A DNA stretch of 64,000 bases from Arthrobacter sp. OVS8 (lineage in GTDB: Bacteria; Actinomycetota; Actinomycetes; Actinomycetales; Micrococcaceae). The notes below the pieces were generated by a model, which was not told where the DNA came from, did no database searches, and saw only the letters and a program-made list of their open reading frames with translations. Location: assembly GCA_028370155.1 (NCBI GenBank), contig CP116670.1, forward strand, positions 248,001 through 312,000, in the 5' to 3' direction. Positions 44,820-54,597 of the stretch are shown in pieces. The translations under genes and the position numbers were made by a program. The first letter of the stretch is position 1, and each line of letters starts with the position of its first letter.

Positions 44820-45695
44820 ATGACCCCAGAAGCCAGCACCCAGGATCTCCTTCCCGCCGAACTCACCATGGGCACCGTGATGCTCAAGGTCGGCGACATG
44901 AAGCTCATGACCGACTACTACCAGCGCGCCCTCGGCCTCGATATCGTGGCCGAGCAGGACGGCGGGCTCTACCTCGGCCGCCGGCAGAAGCCGCTGGTGC
45001 ACCTGGCCCCGGCGCCCGGGCTGAACCTGCCCTCCCGCGGCGAGGCCGGCCTCTTCCATACCGCCCTGCTGTTCGAGGACCAGTCCTCGCTGGCCGCCAC
45101 CGTCGCCAGTGCAGCGCAGTTCGAGCCGCAGTCCTTTACCGGCAGCGCCGACCACCTCGTCAGCGAGGCCTTCTACTTCAATGACCCCGAAGGCAACGGC
45201 ATCGAGCTCTACTGGGACCGGCCCCGCGACGCGTGGTCCTGGGACGGCAAGAACGTTGTGATGGACAGCCTCGCCCTGCCGCCGCAGCGCTACCTCGAGC
45301 AGCATCTCACCGAAGCGTCCCTGGCCGGCCAGCGCGAGACGGAGGCCGGCGTCGGGCACGTCCACCTGCAGGTGGGCGACGTCCAGACCGCGCAGGACTT
45401 CTACGTCGGCACCCTCGGGTTCGAAAAGACGGCGGGCTGGCACGGCCAGGCATTGTTCGTTTCCGCCGGCGGCTACCACCACCACATGGCCATGAACGTC
45501 TGGAACAGCCGCGGGGCCGGTCCGCGCCGCGACACCCTGGGCCTCGGCGAGGTACTGATCGAAGTACCGGCCGGAGACGACATCGGATCCCTCGCCGACC
45601 GCCTCAAGACCGCCGGCGTCCAGTCCCACCACACCGGAGCCGAACTGCGCTTCGAAGACCCGTGGCGTAACCGGATCCGCGTCGCCGTCCGCTGA
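44820..45695 (+). CDS. Two-domain VOC protein, catechol-2,3-dioxygenase-like
   Basis: 291 residues, intact, two tandem vicinal-oxygen-chelate modules. Module 1 (residues about 15-140): MLKVGDMKLMTDYYQRALGL, LFHTALLFEDQ and NDPEGNGIELYWDRP. Module 2 (about 175-290): VGHVHLQVGDVQTAQDFYVG, GGYHHHMAMNVWNSRG and FEDPWRNRIRVAV. The His residues in VGHVH and GGYHHH together with a C-terminal acidic residue fit the metal triad of CatE-type extradiol dioxygenases. ATG at 44820. Upstream palindrome and AT-rich promoter suggest inducible expression, e.g. by aromatics or quinones (inference). Confidence 0.83.
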   Translation: MTPEASTQDLLPAELTMGTVMLKVGDMKLMTDYYQRALGLDIVAEQDGGLYLGRRQKPLVHLAPAPGLNLPSRGEAGLFHTALLFEDQSSLAATVASAAQFEPQSFTGSADHLVSEAFYFNDPEGNGIELYWDRPRDAWSWDGKNVVMDSLALPPQRYLEQHLTEASLAGQRETEAGVGHVHLQVGDVQTAQDFYVGTLGFEKTAGWHGQALFVSAGGYHHHMAMNVWNSRGAGPRRDTLGLGEVLIEVPAGDDIGSLADRLKTAGVQSHHTGAELRFEDPWRNRIRVAVR

Positions 45696-46077
45696 GTGCG
45701 CGCCGGGCTCTCGTTGCGGCGCCGGTCAGCTATACGCCAGTGCTGGACTTTGTTGTCCTGGCTTCAGGGACATGTCCAGCGCCAGCGGCAGCGAACGGAC
45801 ATGGTGGCCCTATGTCCATTGGTTGCGTTGCCGGGAGGGCATGTCCAGCCCGAGTGCGGGCTTGCCATGATGGGTACGCGGAGCATGTCCAATTCGCGCG
45901 GGCTGTAGCGAGGAGCATGTCCATTGGTCACGGCCTGGAGCGGGCATAGTGGCTGTATATCCATTGGTCGCGGCCCGGGGAGGGCATGTCCCGTCCGGGC
46001 GCCGGTGTGAAGCGGCTAGGCTGAAGCGACGCCTAAAACAGCGGACCAGCGCCGCCGAACAGCTAAGGACGAGTTCT
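45696..46077. repeat. Gene-free spacer with an array of ATGTCC motifs
   Basis: 382 bp, no credible gene. Between 45768 and 45992 the heptamer-like core ATGTCC (or TATCC variant) recurs at 45772, 45812, 45841, 45885, 45917, 45957 and 45985, plus an inverted GGACAT at 45797; several copies continue ATTGGTYRCG. Two segments of about 47 bp (45800-45846 and 45945-45990) are imperfect direct copies: both run from a GTGGC core through TCCATTGGT to GGGAGGGCATGTCC. GGACATGTCC at 45768 is itself a palindrome. Confidence 0.75.
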
Positions 46078-46515
46078 ATGGGATTCACCGAAGTCTTTGT
46101 CTCCACCCATGATGAAGCCCTCAAGCGCGCCGCCGCCCTCGACGGCGGGGCCGCTGCGGCACCCGGGGCCGTCCGGATCGCGGACATCACCGACTTCGAA
46201 ATCGAGCGCCTGGGTGACCTGGCCGGCACCGCCGTCCACGCCTCCGGTGCCGACTACGAGCTCGCCATGGTGGATGTGGCCAGCGACTCCCTGCTCGGCG
46301 TCCCGCCGGCGATGGTCCGCGCCCTGGCCGAGCTGCTCACGTATGAGACTGAGGGCGAAGAGGTGGTGCTGGACGACGTCGCCGAATCTTGGGCCGCCGA
46401 GGAGGACATGCCCTTCGGTGCGGAGCAGGCCGCCCGCTACGTCCGGCAGCTCGCCGAACTGGCAACCGCCGTCGATCCCGCCAGCAAATCAGGCCTTTAC
46501 GTCTGGACTTCCTGA
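46078..46515 (+). CDS. Conserved small protein of unknown function
   Basis: 145 residues, intact, acidic, no membrane segment. ATG at 46078 follows AAGGACG at suitable spacing; the open frame extends upstream through the repeat spacer but that part is not protein-like. The text MGFTEVFVSTHDEALKRAAA, IADITDFEIERLGDLAGTAV, LLTYETEGEEVVLDDVAESW and AARYVRQLAELATAV suggests a compact alpha/beta fold. I do not recognise a family. It precedes the rpsP operon but has a 214-bp gap with its own promoter-like sequence between. Confidence 0.75.
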   Translation: MGFTEVFVSTHDEALKRAAALDGGAAAAPGAVRIADITDFEIERLGDLAGTAVHASGADYELAMVDVASDSLLGVPPAMVRALAELLTYETEGEEVVLDDVAESWAAEEDMPFGAEQAARYVRQLAELATAVDPASKSGLYVWTS

Positions 46516-46566
46516 CGCACCCGGGGCGCTGACAGGCCACTAAATGGACCGGTTGCGGGTGTCAAG

Positions 46567-46595
46567 TCGAAATCCCGCCGCTGATCTGGCACAAT
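46567..46595 (+). promoter_or_regulatory. Candidate promoter of rpsP-khpA
   Basis: TCGAAA at 46567-46572 and CACAAT at 46590-46595, 17 bp apart, about 135 bp upstream of rpsP. Each hexamer matches the consensus at 4 of 6 positions. Weak evidence from sequence alone. Confidence 0.3.
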
Positions 46596-46729
46596 AAACA
46601 GGTACTCGATCTGCGTGGCCCCTCTCTCCGCGTCCGGATCTTGTCCTTTTAGAACCCCTAGTATGGCCCGCCCCACGGGTGCAGAACGCCGGGCTCGACC
46701 CCGTTTCAGAAACAGGAGTGACCACAAAA

Positions 46730-47152
46730 GTGGCCGTAAAGATTCGCCTTAAGCGCTTTGGCAAGATGCGCGCACCGTACTACCGTATCGTCGTCATGGA
46801 TGCACGCTCCAAGCGTGATGGCCGTGCCATCGAAGAGATCGGCAAGTACCACCCGACCGAAGAGCCCTCGTACATCGAGGTCGACACGGACCGTGCCCAG
46901 TACTGGCTCGGCGTCGGCGCACAGCCGTCCGAGCAGGTTGCCGCGATCCTCAAGATCACCGGTGACTGGCAGAAGTTCAAGGGTCTCCCGGGCCAGGAGG
47001 GCACCTTGAAGACCAAGGCTCCCAAGGCTGCCTTCGTTGCCCCGGAAAAGGGTTCCGTGATCATCCCGGAAGCCATCACCAAGAAGGCTAAGAAGGACGA
47101 CGCAGCCGAGGCTCCCGCCGACGCCGAAGCAGAGACCACCGAGGCTGAGTAA
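46730..47152 (+). CDS. rpsP: 30S ribosomal protein S16
   Basis: Begins [20 protein letters not shown] after the GTG, the S16 hallmark, followed by [19 protein letters not shown] and [13 protein letters not shown]. The S16 core is followed by a Lys/Ala/Glu-rich extension of about 40 residues common in actinobacteria. GTG at 46730 is chosen because AGGAG lies 11 bases upstream; an earlier GTG at 46718 overlaps that site. Intact. khpA begins 1 bp after the stop. Confidence 0.97.
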   Translation: MAVKIRLKRFGKMRAPYYRIVVMDARSKRDGRAIEEIGKYHPTEEPSYIEVDTDRAQYWLGVGAQPSEQVAAILKITGDWQKFKGLPGQEGTLKTKAPKAAFVAPEKGSVIIPEAITKKAKKDDAAEAPADAEAETTEAE

Positions 47153-47153
47153 A

Positions 47154-47396
47154 TTGCTGGCAGAAGCGCTCGAACACCTCGTCCGCGGGATCGTTGACAG
47201 TCCTGAGGATGTCAAGGTCAGTGCGAAGAACAACCGCCGCGGGGACACCCTCGAAGTGCGCGTTCATCAGGACGACCTCGGACGGGTGATCGGCCGCCAG
47301 GGCCGCACCGCACGCGCACTGCGCACTGTGGTGGCAGCACTGGCGGATGGCGAGCCGGTCAGGGTCGACGTCGTCGACACCGACCGCCGCCGGTAA
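47154..47396 (+). CDS. khpA: KH-domain RNA-binding protein KhpA
   Basis: 80 residues, single KH domain with the GxxG loop in GRVIGRQGRTARALRTVV. Members bind RNA, pair with KhpB/Jag and affect ribosome and cell-envelope functions. TTG start at 47154, directly after rpsP, the invariant context of this family (rpsP-khpA-rimM-trmD). Intact. A terminator follows at 47420, so rimM probably starts a new transcript. Confidence 0.94.
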   Translation: MLAEALEHLVRGIVDSPEDVKVSAKNNRRGDTLEVRVHQDDLGRVIGRQGRTARALRTVVAALADGEPVRVDVVDTDRRR

Positions 47397-47419
47397 CGCT
47401 TTCAGCAACACTTGTCTTG

Positions 47420-47464
47420 AGTCCGGCCCCTTCACCAGATAATGGTGGAGGGCCGGACTGTTTT
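47420..47464 (+). terminator. Rho-independent terminator between khpA and rimM
   Basis: AGTCCGGCCCC and GGGCCGGACT pair; the stem continues through TTCACCA/TGGTGGA with a GATAA loop, and GTTTTCC follows. Strong stem with T tail. Confidence 0.85.
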
Positions 47465-47548
47465 CCCCGGATTTCCCGGTTACCCGGTCCCCGGATTTCC
47501 GGTCTTTACCAGTAGACCCAGACTCACCAACCCCGAACAGAGGAACAG

Positions 47549-48139
47549 ATGCAGCTTCAGGTGGCACGAATCGGCAAGCCCCACGGCATCCGCGGCGAAG
47601 TAACCGTCCAGGTGCTCACCGATGCGCCCGGCGACCGTTTCGTCCAGGGCACCCGGTTCGTGGTGGAGCCCGCCTCGGCCGGCCCGCTCACCATCCTCAG
47701 CGCCCGCTGGAACAAGGACATCCTGCTGCTCGCCTTCGAGGAGATTGAGACCCGCAACGAGGCGGAGACCCTCCGCGGCGCCAAGCTGTTCATCGAAACC
47801 GAGGACCTCGACGACGATGACGACGACGAAGGCTGGTACGAGCACGAGCTCGAAGGCCTGGAGGTCCGCGTGGGTGACCAGGTGGTGGGCAAGGTCTCCG
47901 GCCTCCACACCCTCCCGGTCCAGGACCTGCTGGTGGTTACCGCAACCGACGGCAAGGAAATCCTGATCCCCTTCGTGGAGCAGATCGTCCCCGAGGTCAA
48001 CGTCGGGGAGGGCTACGTGCTGGTCACCCCTCCGCCGGGCCTCTTTGAAGTCAACGCCGAGGACGACGCCAAGTCCGAGGCCAAGTCCGCGGCCGCCGGC
48101 ACCTCCGGAGACCGCGCCGACGCCGGAGACAACGCCTAA
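47549..48139 (+). CDS. rimM: Ribosome maturation factor RimM
   Basis: 30S assembly factor binding S19. N-terminal [20 protein letters not shown] is the RimM signature; the PRC-barrel domain has [40 protein letters not shown] and [20 protein letters not shown]. An acidic stretch ([12 protein letters not shown]) links the two, and a 40-residue Ala/Asp-rich tail is added. ATG at 47549 after AGAGGAAC. Intact. Stop codon abuts the trmD start. Confidence 0.95.
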   Translation: MQLQVARIGKPHGIRGEVTVQVLTDAPGDRFVQGTRFVVEPASAGPLTILSARWNKDILLLAFEEIETRNEAETLRGAKLFIETEDLDDDDDDEGWYEHELEGLEVRVGDQVVGKVSGLHTLPVQDLLVVTATDGKEILIPFVEQIVPEVNVGEGYVLVTPPPGLFEVNAEDDAKSEAKSAAAGTSGDRADAGDNA

Positions 48140-48975
48140 ATGAGGATCGACGTCGTCAGCATCTTCCCCGAATATCTGGCCCCGCTGGAACTTTCGCTGA
48201 TCGGCAAGGCGCGCCAGGACGGCCTGCTGGAGCTGAACGTCCACGACCTCCGGGACTTCACCACGGACCGCCACCGGACCGTGGACGACACCCGTACGGC
48301 GGCGGCGCCGGCATGGTCATGAAGCCCGAACCCTGGGCCCAGGCGCTGGCCACGGTAGCGGCCGCCGGGCAGGCCGCCGTCGGGCAAGCCGAAGCCGGGC
48401 CGGATACGGCGAAGCCGGTCCTCATTGTGCCGTCGCCGGCAGGGGAGCGGTTCACCCAGGCCACGGCGCATGAACTGGCCGGAGAAGACCGGCTGGTGTT
48501 CGCCTGCGGACGCTATGAAGGCATCGACGAGCGCGTGATGGAATGGGCCGCCGAGCACTTCACCGTGCGGCCCATGAGCCTGGGCGACTACGTCCTGAAC
48601 GGCGGCGAAGTGGCGGTGCTGGCCATGGTGGAGGCCATCGGGCGGCTGCTGCCCGGCGTCGTCGGCAACCCCGAGTCCCTCGTGGAGGAATCCCACTCGG
48701 ACGGGCTGCTGGAGTACCCGGTTTACACGAAACCTTCCAGCTGGCGGGACCGCGACGTCCCCGCCGTGCTGCTCAGCGGCAACCACGGCAAGATCGCCCA
48801 GTGGCGCCGGCACGAGCAGTACCGCCGCACCGCCGAACGCCGGCCGGACCTGCTGGAGGATTTCGACGCTGCCAAGCTGCCCCGCGCGGACCGGACCGCT
48901 TTCACGGACCTGGGGTACGACGTCGTCGACGGTCACCTCAAGCGGCGCGCCGACGCAGTCGGGGATTCCGCCTGA
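48140..48975 (+). CDS. trmD: tRNA (guanine(37)-N(1))-methyltransferase
   Basis: Makes m1G37, which prevents +1 frameshifting by tRNA. SPOUT fold with [56 protein letters not shown] (knot), [20 protein letters not shown] and [19 protein letters not shown] frameshift near 48293 within the ACCCCG of the DTPYGGG motif (one C missing) splits it. Starts directly after rimM; rplS follows 230 bp on. Confidence 0.96.
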
Positions 48976-48980
48976 CCGGA

Positions 48981-49010
48981 TTGGCTGGAAGGCCCCGGGT
49001 GTGGCAAAAT
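48981..49010 (+). promoter_or_regulatory. Candidate rplS promoter
   Basis: TTGGCT at 48981-48986 and CAAAAT at 49005-49010, 18 bp apart, just after the trmD stop. The remaining leader to rplS is about 190 bases, long enough for a structured autoregulatory leader, although I could not identify a known L19 leader motif. Confidence 0.4.
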
Positions 49011-49205
49011 TAGTCCTTGTGCCTGCTGGGTGCGAACCTGCCACAGGGGGAGCGTCACCAACAGCGCGGCACCCCGGCCGCCGCCAAGTCCTGGCGGAGC
49101 CGGATCGACAAATTTTCGGCGGGAATTTCCGGGCCGCATCCGCGCCCGGGCTTGGCCGCCGTGACCCAACGTGAAGGACCTGTGGCGTTCACCAGGAGTG
49201 AATCA

Positions 49206-49565
49206 ATGCATATCCTCGATTCCGTAGACGCAGCCTCGCTGCGCACCGATGTTCCCGTCTTCCGCGCGGGTGACACCCTCAAGGTGCACGTGAACATCAT
49301 CGAAGGCAAGAACTCCCGCGTCCAGGTCTTCCAGGGCTTCGTCCTGGGCCGCCACGGCGACGGCCTGCGCGAAACCTTCACCATCCGCAAGGTCTCCTTC
49401 GGCGTCGGCGTGGAGCGTACCTTCCCGGTGCACTCCCCGATCATCGACAAGATCGAGGTCGTCTCCAAGGGTGACGTGCGCCGCGCCAAGCTGTACTACA
49501 TGCGCAACCTGCGCGGCAAGGCAGCGAAGATCAAGGAAAAGCGCGACTTCCAGACCGGAAAGTAA
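49206..49565 (+). CDS. rplS: 50S ribosomal protein L19
   Basis: 119 residues, intact. [53 protein letters not shown] and [20 protein letters not shown] are the L19 blocks. ATG at 49206 follows CAGGAG. Terminator immediately downstream. Confidence 0.98.
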   Translation: MHILDSVDAASLRTDVPVFRAGDTLKVHVNIIEGKNSRVQVFQGFVLGRHGDGLRETFTIRKVSFGVGVERTFPVHSPIIDKIEVVSKGDVRRAKLYYMRNLRGKAAKIKEKRDFQTGK

Positions 49566-49592
49566 GACTTTCCGGCTTTCGCCGGAGTCTTT
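49565..49592 (+). terminator. Terminator after rplS
   Basis: AGACT-TCCGGC and GCCGGA-GTCT pair around a TTTC loop, followed by TTTC. Begins at the last base of the rplS stop codon. Confidence 0.7.
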
Positions 49593-49695
49593 CACCGCAG
49601 GATTCCATCGCGGGTCCACGGACCGTGTCCGGCCAGCGCCGGAGCATCCGCAACAGCGCTGTTCACTTCAGAAAAGCGTTAGAAGGATACGGCTC

Positions 49696-50374
49696 ATGGA
49701 ACACACAAAACGCCAGCCCAGGAAACTCGGCTGGCGTTTTGTGTTGCCGGCCGTGGTCCTCGCCGTCCTCATCAGCGGGCTGGTCCGGTCACTCTGGCTC
49801 GATGTCTACTACATCCCCTCCGCCTCGATGGAGCCGCTCTTCCAGGAGGGCGACAGGATCGTTGTGTCGCGGACGGACTTCCGGGACGACCCTGTGGGCC
49901 GCGGCGACATTGTCGTCTTCGACGGACGCGGCTCCTTCGCCCCGCTGAACAGCGGCAACGGCCCGGTGCTGGACTTCCTTGGCGGCGTCGGGCATTGGAT
50001 CGGCCTTTCCGGCGGCGACACCACCTACATCAAGCGGGTGATCGGGCTCCCCGGAGACCGGGTGGTCTGCTGCGACGCCGACGGGAAACTCGCCATCAAC
50101 GGCCAGCCGGTCGCGGAACCCTACCTCCATGAGGGCGACGCCCCGAGCAAACTGCAGTTCAGTGTGATCGTTCCCCCGGCCGGCTCTGGCTGATGGGGGA
50201 CCACCGCTCACAATCGGCCGATTCCCGCAGCCTCCTGGGTGCCCCCGGCGGAGGCATGGTGCCGCTGGACCGGGTGATCGGCAGGCCCGTACAGATCATC
50301 TGGCCGCTTGATAGATTTACAGCAGTAGAACGGCCCCCGAAACCACCACGACCACAGCGAAGAACGGACAGTAG
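49696..50374 (+). CDS. lepB: Signal peptidase I (first of two)
   Basis: Type I leader peptidase, about 226 residues. Basic start, one membrane anchor (RFVLPAVVLAVLISGLV), then YIPSASMEPLFQEGDRIVV with nucleophile Ser44, and DTTYIKRVIGLPGDRVVC with the general-base Lys. The restored C-terminal box is LWLMGDHRSQSADSR (GDNxxxSxDSR-type). Frameshifts near 50183 (GGG expected) and 50332. In the restored frame it ends in a Thr-rich tail and stops at 50374, directly before the second lepB start. Tandem lepB genes between rplS and rnhB are common in this group. Confidence 0.93.
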
Positions 50375-51393
50375 ATGCCCGAGACCGGACCCCGGACTCC
50401 TGATCCGCGGGGGCAGGACCAGCCCCGGGTTACCTCCTCCCCGATCCCGGCCCCGGAGACCCCGGCGGACGGCGGCTACGCCGCTGTCCCGGACGCCCGG
50501 TCGCGCGTCACGTCCGGCACTGACACTACTGGCCCTGGCGCTACTGGCCTGGGCGCTACTGCCCCTGACGCTTCTGACTCTGTCGCTTCTGACGCCGCTG
50601 CACCCGGCCCCGACGCTGATGGCCGGGACGCCCCCGTCCGGGACGTCCCGGCCGCCGGGGACCCGCCCATGCGGGCGCCGCGTCGAAGCGGGCCCGCCGG
50701 GCGAAGGCCCGGGAGAACCACAGCCCGATGTTCCTCTGGGCCAAGGAAGTGGCCACGGTGGTGCTGGTCGCGATCGTGCTGTCCTTCCTGATCAAGACCT
50801 TCCTTTTCCGGGCCTTCTACATCCCGTCCGAATCCATGGTCAACACCCTGGACGTGAACGACAGAATCTTCGTCAACCTGCTGGTCCCGGAGCCTTTCGC
50901 CCTGGAACGCGGCGACGTTGTGGTCTTCAGGGACACCCAGGGCTGGCTGGTTCCCGCGGCGGAGAAGGAAACCGGCCCGTTCACGTGGGTGCAGGACGGG
51001 CTGACGTTCATCGGCCTGCTGCCGGACAACTCGGAACAGCACCTGGTCAAGCGCGTTGTCGGGCTGCCGGGTGACCGCGTGGCCTGCTGCGACGGCGGCG
51101 GCCGGCTCACCATCAACGGCGTCCCGCTGGACGAGCCCTACATCAACCCCGGCGAAGTGCCCCAGGTCCGCGAGTTCGACGTCGTGGTTCCCGACGGCAA
51201 GGTCTGGGTCATGGGCGACAACCGGAACCACTCGGCCGATTCGCGCGCCCACACGGACAGCAACGGCGGCTTCGTGGACATCGCCGACATCGAAGGCAAG
51301 GCCGCCGTCATCGCCTGGCCGCTGAACCGCATCACCGCCGTCGACAACTACCCCGACGTCTTCCGCGACGTGCCCGCCCCGGCCGGAAAGTAG
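50375..51393 (+). CDS. lepB: Signal peptidase I (second of two) with long disordered N-terminus
   Basis: About 339 residues. The first roughly 110 residues are Pro/Asp/Ala/Thr-rich and disordered, then a membrane anchor ([20 protein letters not shown]), [20 protein letters not shown] with catalytic Ser, [17 protein letters not shown] with Lys, and [16 protein letters not shown]. One frameshift near 50695 (C run) lies just before [11 protein letters not shown]. Starts at ATG 50375, immediately after the first lepB stop. The extended N-terminal region distinguishes it from its neighbour. Confidence 0.93.
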
Positions 51394-51404
51394 CGTCGGG
51401 AGTC

Positions 51405-52076
51405 ATGTCCGAAGCCCCCACCCTCGACTACGAGCGCCGCTTCCGCGGGTCCGGCGCCCGGCTCCTCGCCGGCATCGACGAGGTGGGCCGCGGCGCCCTC
51501 GCCGGTCCCGTCAGTGTGGGAATCGCCGTCGTGGACCTGCACGAGCAGAAGCTGCTCGCCGATGTGCGGGACTCCAAGCTGCTCAAGGTTGCGGACCGGG
51601 AACGGCTGGTGCCGCTGGTCCGGAGCTGGAGCGTGGCCTCCGCCGTCGGGCATGCCTCGGCGAAGGAGATCGACGACGTCGGCATCGTCGCCGCGCTGCG
51701 GCTCGCCGGCACCCGCGCCTGGCTCGCGGTGCTGGCCGCCGGCGTGACCCCGGACGTGGTGCTGCTCGACGGCAGCCACAACTGGCTCTCGCCCGAGACC
51801 CAGCCCTCCCTGTTCGACGACGGCCCCGCGGAGCCCGGCTGCGACGCCCCGGTGCACACCCTGGTCAAGGCGGACATGCAGTGCCTGAGCGTCGCCGCGG
51901 CGTCCATCCTGGCGAAGGTGGAGCGTGACGGCATCATGCGCGGGCTGCACAGCGAATACCCGGCGTTCGGGTGGGACGAGAACAAGGGCTACGGCACCGC
52001 CACCCACAAAAATGCGCTCCGGACCGCCGGGCCCACGCCCTACCATCGCGTGAGCTGGCAGCTGCTCGCTGACTGA
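51405..52076 (+). CDS. rnhB: Ribonuclease HII
   Basis: Removes ribonucleotides from DNA. 223 residues, intact. Active-site signature [19 protein letters not shown] with Asp25 and Glu26; [10 protein letters not shown] and [20 protein letters not shown] carry the other acidic residues; the C-terminal [14 protein letters not shown] is a family block. ATG at 51405, 11 bp after lepB. Confidence 0.97.
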   Translation: MSEAPTLDYERRFRGSGARLLAGIDEVGRGALAGPVSVGIAVVDLHEQKLLADVRDSKLLKVADRERLVPLVRSWSVASAVGHASAKEIDDVGIVAALRLAGTRAWLAVLAAGVTPDVVLLDGSHNWLSPETQPSLFDDGPAEPGCDAPVHTLVKADMQCLSVAAASILAKVERDGIMRGLHSEYPAFGWDENKGYGTATHKNALRTAGPTPYHRVSWQLLAD

Positions 52077-52166
52077 CGACGGCTCCGCGCCGGTCCTCCG
52101 GGCAACGCGGGCGCCGCGGGGCGGCCTGTGGCGCGCGGGCGGCGCCGGATGGTGCAAGATGGAACC

Positions 52167-52493
52167 ATGAGTGCCGAGGACCTTGAAAACTATGAGACCG
52201 ACATGGAGCTGCAGCTCTACCGCGAATACCGCGACGTTGTCGGGCTGTTCAGCTACGTGGTCGAGACCGAACGGCGATTCTATCTGGCCAACCACGTTGA
52301 CCTGCAGGCCCGCAGCGCCGACGGCGAGGTCTACTTCGACCTGACGCTGCAGGACGCGTGGGTCTGGGACGTCTACCGTTCCGCCCGCTTCGTCAAGAGC
52401 GTCCGCGTGATCACCTTCAAGGACGTCAACGTCGAGGAACTCCCGCGGAGCGAGGAGCTCGCCCTGCCCAAGGTGGAGGGCCTCGGGAACTGA
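52167..52493 (+). CDS. DUF2469 family protein
   Basis: 108 residues, actinobacterial family of unknown function (mycobacterial counterpart Rv2901c), always near rnhB. The text MSAEDLENYETDMELQLYRE, FSYVVETERRFYLANHVDLQ, WVWDVYRSARFVKSVRVITF and KDVNVEELPR is the whole conserved domain. Start at ATG 52167, since this is where the family begins; upstream codons are extra. Intact. Confidence 0.95.
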   Translation: MSAEDLENYETDMELQLYREYRDVVGLFSYVVETERRFYLANHVDLQARSADGEVYFDLTLQDAWVWDVYRSARFVKSVRVITFKDVNVEELPRSEELALPKVEGLGN

Positions 52494-52616
52494 TTTTCGC
52501 CTTACATTCCGGGGAGTGCTGCCCGCGCGCCCTCCACGGCAATCCCTTTGAGATCGTTGTCCACATAGCGGCCTGACCCGCTGGGTTGCACGCTCTTGGC
52601 GGCGCAGGCTGGGTTC

Positions 52617-52972
52617 ATGAGAGCTAAGGACCTGCTGGGACGGCGCGGGGAGGAACTCGCGGCCGGATACCTCGAAGCCCAGGGCATGCGGATCGTGGAC
52701 CGCAACTGGCGGTGCTCCGAGGGCGAAATCGACATTGTGGCGCTCGACGGCGACGCGCTGGTCATCGCCGAGGTGAAGACGCGCAAGTCCCTCGCCTACG
52801 GGCATCCCTTTGAGGCCGTCGGCGTCGACAAACTGGCCCGGCTGCACCGGCTGGCGTCTGCCTGGTGCCGCGACCATGAACTCCGCATGCCGCTGAGACG
52901 GGTGGACGTGATCGCCGTGCTCGACGACGGCATCGGCGAACCCGCGGTGGAACACCTCAAGGGGTGGGGTAG
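52617..52972 (+). CDS. yraN: UPF0102 family nuclease-fold protein YraN
   Basis: About 118 residues. GRRGEELAAGYLEAQGMRIV, NWRCSEGEIDIVALDGDALV and EVKTRKSLAYGHPFEAV contain the restriction-enzyme-like Glu/Asp/Lys site of the family. A frameshift near 52962 (GGGGG expected) only affects the last residues: restored end is HLKGVG with the stop at 52970-52972, touching the comM start. Exact biochemical role unsettled. Confidence 0.93.
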
Positions 52973-54518
52973 ATGGCGCTCGGCCGGACCTACTCAGTTG
53001 CGTTGGTCGGGCTGAACGGCTACATCGTGGAGGTGGAGGCCGACATCGGCCAGACCTTACCGGCATTTATCATCCTGGGGCTGCCGGACGCTTCGCTGAA
53101 TGAGGCCAAGGAGCGGATCCGGTCGGCCGCCCAGAACTCCGGCATTCCCTGAGCCGCCGGAAGATCACGGCCAACCTCATCCCGGCGTCGTTGCCGAAGC
53201 GGGGCTCGGGCTTCGACCTCGCCATCGCCATGGCCGCGCTGCTGGCCTCGAACGACGTCCGGTCCACGGGCCGGACAGTGTTCATCGCCGAACTGGGCCT
53301 CGACGGCAGGCTGCGGCCGGTCCGTGGGGTCCTCCCCGCGGTTATGGCCGCGGTGCGGGCCGGTTATGCCGATGTGGTCGTGGCGCAAGCGAACGCCGCC
53401 GAGGCGCAGCTGGTGCCCGGCGCGCGCGTACAGGGCTACGCCACTCTGGCCCGTCTGGCGTTCGATTTCGGTGCCGATCCGCAGGACCTGGCCCTGGACT
53501 TCGAGCCTGCGCCCGAGCCCGGCGAGCCGGAGTCCGAGACCGGAGTGCCTTCGTGGGCGCCACCGGACATGCGCGATGTCTCCGGGCAGGGGGACGCGCG
53601 GAGGGCGCTGGAGGTGGCCGCCGCCGGCGCGCACCACCTGCTGCTCACAGGTCCTCCGGGGGCGGGCAAAACGATGCTGGCTGAACGGCTCCCCGGGCTC
53701 CTGCCGGATCTGGGTGATGCCGAGGCCATGGAGGTGACGGCTATCCATTCGCTCTGCTCGCTGACCTCGGCCTCCCTGCAACTCGTCCGCCGGCCGCCCT
53801 ATGAGAACCCGCATCACACGGCCACCCCGGCGGCCATCATCGGAGGGGCTCCGGGCTGCCACGGCCCGGGGCCGCATCCCGGGCCCACCGCGGGGTGCTG
53901 TTCCTCGACGAGGCCCCCGAATACGAACGACGGGTCCTCGACGCGCTCCGGCAGCCGCTGGAGAGTGGGGAACTGGTCCTTCACCGGTCGGCGGGCACAG
54001 CGGCCCACCCCGCCCGCTTCCAGCTGGTTCTTGCTGCCAACCCGTGCCCCTGCGGCAAGGCCACCGGCAAGGGAGTCGACTGCATCTGCACTCCCACCAT
54101 GCGCCGGCGGTATCTGGCGCGTATGTCCGGGCCGCTCCTGGACAGGGTGGACATCCAGCTGCAGGTGGAGCGGGTGTCGCTGGCGGACTTTGGCCAGCCG
54201 GCGGCGGAGGAGGATACCGCCACCATCGCGGCCCGCGTCCAGGCCGCACGGGAGCGTCAGCTCGGGAGGCTGCTGCCGTTCGGCATGGAAACCAACGCCC
54301 AGGTGCCGGGGCGGGTGCTCCGGGGTGCCCTGCGGCTCGGCGCCCCCACCACCCGGATCCTGGACCACGCCCTGGAACGCGGGGTGCTGACGGCCCGCGG
54401 TTACGACCGCGTGCTGCGTCTGGCGTGGACCCTGGCGGATTTGGCCCTCCGCGAGGTACCGGAGGCCGACGATATCGGGCTGGCCCTCAATCTGCGGCAG
54501 GCCGCCGTCGCCGCCTAG
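52973..54518 (+). CDS. comM: YifB/ComM family Mg chelatase-like AAA+ ATPase
   Basis: About 515 residues. N-terminal ALGRTYSVALVGLNGYIVEV and LPAFIILGLPDASLNEAKER (lon-like domain), GSGFDLAIAMAALLASND, then the AAA+ module: LLLTGPPGAGKTMLAERL (Walker A), GVLFLDEAPEYERRVLDALR (Walker B), RFQLVLAANPCPCGK. ComM-type proteins are hexameric helicases promoting branch migration during natural transformation. Frameshifts near 53149, 53850 and 53880. ATG at 52973 abuts yraN; dprA follows 80 bp on. Confidence 0.93.
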
Positions 54519-54597
54519 CAGGGCTCTTCGCCCATGGCGGTGCCTCGAACGCCGCAGTGCCACTACCCATCGCAGGCCCGTGAAAGGACAACACCCA

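Noticed and set aside
45696..46077. CRISPR array
   Set aside because: The repeated ATGTCC units are short, unevenly spaced and imperfect, and no cas genes are present.
45764..46229. Short open frames on both strands of the ATGTCC spacer
   Set aside because: They only translate the repeat, have no ribosome-binding sites and no protein-like composition.
48976..49205. Known ribosomal-protein leader motif before rplS
   Set aside because: The leader is long, but I could not identify a conserved L19 leader structure by eye.
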